From contig JAFQRH010000009.1 in assembly GCA_017410165.1 (NCBI GenBank), positions 23,723 to 87,722 on the forward strand: 64,000 nucleotides of DNA, read 5' to 3'. The translations under genes were made by a program, and so were the position numbers. Positions 62,815 to 64,000 of the stretch are shown piece after piece. Origin of the DNA: Alistipes sp. (GTDB lineage Bacteria; Bacteroidota; Bacteroidia; Bacteroidales; Rikenellaceae). The notes below the pieces were generated by a model. It saw only the letters and a list, made by a program, of their open reading frames with translations, made no database searches and was not told the DNA's origin. Numbering within the stretch: position 1 is the stretch's first letter; every line of letters starts with the position of its first letter.

Positions 62815-64000
62815 TTATCCTCCCAAGATTGATGTTTTAAAGTTCTCCTTACCTAATACATAGACAAGGTCACGACCCTTGGCGACAAGTTGTCCGCCAA
62901 GGGTTAGTTTTATGTTTTGACCACCGCCACTCGGCAGCATCGCTTGCAACTTTGATAGTGGAGCGATGACCTCTGGGTCGGCTATGGCGTTGGGGTTATC
63001 GCCAACGAGGGCGAGAGTCTTACCATACGCCAGACCACCCGTTGCCAGGGCAGGAACGCTCTCTTGTGCGTTCTTGTTGATGAGTGCGGTCATTATAGCC
63101 GCAGCTGCCACCATCGCAGCACCGATGCCGATAGCTGCCCAGGGGTTTGCCAGCACTGATTTGAGGGCGGACTTAAAGGCGATGATCATAATACCGAACT
63201 CGATGAGCTGCGCACCGATGTTCTTGAGGAAGTTGGCGAACTGCGTGAGGATCGCCTTCATCAATCCTCCGAAGCCGAGGTCTCCCGCGATAACCTTACC
63301 GAGGGCATCGGCTGCTGCTACGATAGAGTCCGCGAGGAACTGCGACACCTGCTGGTCGAAGCGTTGCATTGTCGAGGCTACGGTCTGCGACACATGATCG
63401 AGGGCGGCAGTGAAGTTCCATCCCTTGTTCGTCAGGGCGGTGGTATAGTTCTCGACCATCTCCACCGTTGCCGAGAGATTCTTTGCCAGATAGGTGCTTG
63501 TGTTGTCTGCCCAGCCGAAGAGACCCTCGCGCACGAAGGAGAATATCTCGCTCATCTGCTGTGAGTACTCCGACACCGCCAGCTTGATGCCATCCATTTT
63601 GAGTTTCGGTGCAGGGAACTCTATCTCGAAGTCGGAGGCGAGTATTGGCTCTAACTTCTCGATAGGTTTGAGGTCTTCGGGTTTGATATCCTGAAGGCGC
63701 GAGAGCTCTCCGCGTAGTTCGGCAATTTGGGCGTTTGTGGCGGCAATCTCCTCGACCGTCTTGGCGTTACCCAGCGACTCTTCCAGGGCGCGTATCTGCG
63801 CCTGCAACTGCCCAATAAGTCCCGTTGCCTGCTTTGCACCCGCTGTTGTCTGCTTGAGAGAGTTGTTATATTGAGCCTGCATCGCTGCGGCATCCTCGGC
63901 TGAACGCCTGCGCTGGTTGAGAATATCGTTAAGAGCCAACCACTCCTCACGCTGGACATTAAGGGCATCGGCTTGAGCCTGGGTAAAGCCTTTACCATTC
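62815..64000 (-). CDS. Phage tail tape-measure-like protein, C-terminal part (cut by window edge)
   Basis: The frame is open to the right edge (…NGKGFTQAQADALNVQREEW). The visible 390 residues have a coiled coil (QATGLIGQLQAQIRALEESL), long amphipathic helices, two or three hydrophobic segments (IIAFKSALKSVLANPWAAIG, GAAMVAAAAIMTALI) and the C-terminal ALATGGLAYGKTLALVGDNP ending typical of tape-measure proteins. It sets tail length and is injected first during infection. Two bases separate its stop from the fibre gene. Confidence 0.82.
   Translation of the reverse strand, partial: NGKGFTQAQADALNVQREEWLALNDILNQRRRSAEDAAAMQAQYNNSLKQTTAGAKQATGLIGQLQAQIRALEESLGNAKTVEEIAATNAQIAELRGELSRLQDIKPEDLKPIEKLEPILASDFEIEFPAPKLKMDGIKLAVSEYSQQMSEIFSFVREGLFGWADNTSTYLAKNLSATVEMVENYTTALTNKGWNFTAALDHVSQTVASTMQRFDQQVSQFLADSIVAAADALGKVIAGDLGFGGLMKAILTQFANFLKNIGAQLIEFGIMIIAFKSALKSVLANPWAAIGIGAAMVAAAAIMTALINKNAQESVPALATGGLAYGKTLALVGDNPNAIADPEVIAPLSKLQAMLPSGGGQNIKLTLGGQLVAKGRDLVYVLGKENFKTSILGG

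Overview
The window looks like a chromosomal segment of an anaerobic gut-type Bacteroidales, most like Rikenellaceae/Alistipes in style. Evidence: promoters of the form TTTG-N19/20-TAnnTTTG, few Shine-Dalgarno sites, a DAHP synthase-chorismate mutase fusion, a Bacteroidota-type bS21, DUF5723 and TonB-receptor-like envelope proteins, and two integrases of the Bacteroides tyrosine-recombinase type. This assignment is inference from gene content; no 16S gene is present.

Layout. (1) 1-20,456 is ordinary core genome: end of kdsD, an organophosphate MFS transporter, a UbiD decarboxylase, a four-repeat HhH membrane protein, rpsU, a small SPFH-tail-like membrane protein, a NifB/NafY-type protein, DAHP synthase-chorismate mutase, an S9 peptidase coupled to a PfkB kinase, pfkA, a PspC-PadR-GIN-PspC envelope-stress-like operon, a lipoprotein, a histidine phosphatase, a CyuA/UPF0597 protein and a Na+/Ca2+ exchanger. 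Two intergenic spacers here carry 10- and 11-bp degenerate tandem repeats. (2) tRNA-Phe (20,457) is followed by a decayed island to about 39.8 kb, visibly more A+T rich as far as about 36 kb. It holds a frameshifted integrase; an overlapping HEPN / GIY-YIG / TIGR02391 operon preceded by a tRNA-shaped element; a second HEPN gene; an Mrr-like nuclease; a GHKL ATPase fused to a Shedu-like nuclease; an AbiE pair; an unknown 401-aa gene; excisionase-type HTH genes; and a fragment of a foreign OmpA-type surface operon. At least four genes here have small indels while none of the core genes do. (3) 39.9-58.0 kb is core again: adenine deaminase with a lipoprotein signal, a TonB-C-like secreted protein, tRNA-Thr with a large cloverleaf inverted repeat just after it, threonine dehydrogenase-like SDR, DUF5723 protein plus a large lipoprotein, uvrC, an outer-membrane barrel receptor, the three-subunit fumarate reductase/succinate dehydrogenase and 5-formyl-THF cyclo-ligase. 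(4) tRNA-Ser (57,987) is followed by an intact integrase and the tail end of a prophage (tail fibre cassette and tape-measure-like protein) running off the right edge.

The most promising candidate for an undescribed system is at 22,097-24,620: a tRNA-like RNA immediately upstream of three overlapping genes, two of which carry the HEPN RX4H ribonuclease signature and one a GIY-YIG fold, with the first gene switched out of frame at a TA repeat. The second is the GHKL-ATPase/Shedu-like fusion at 30,300-32,315.
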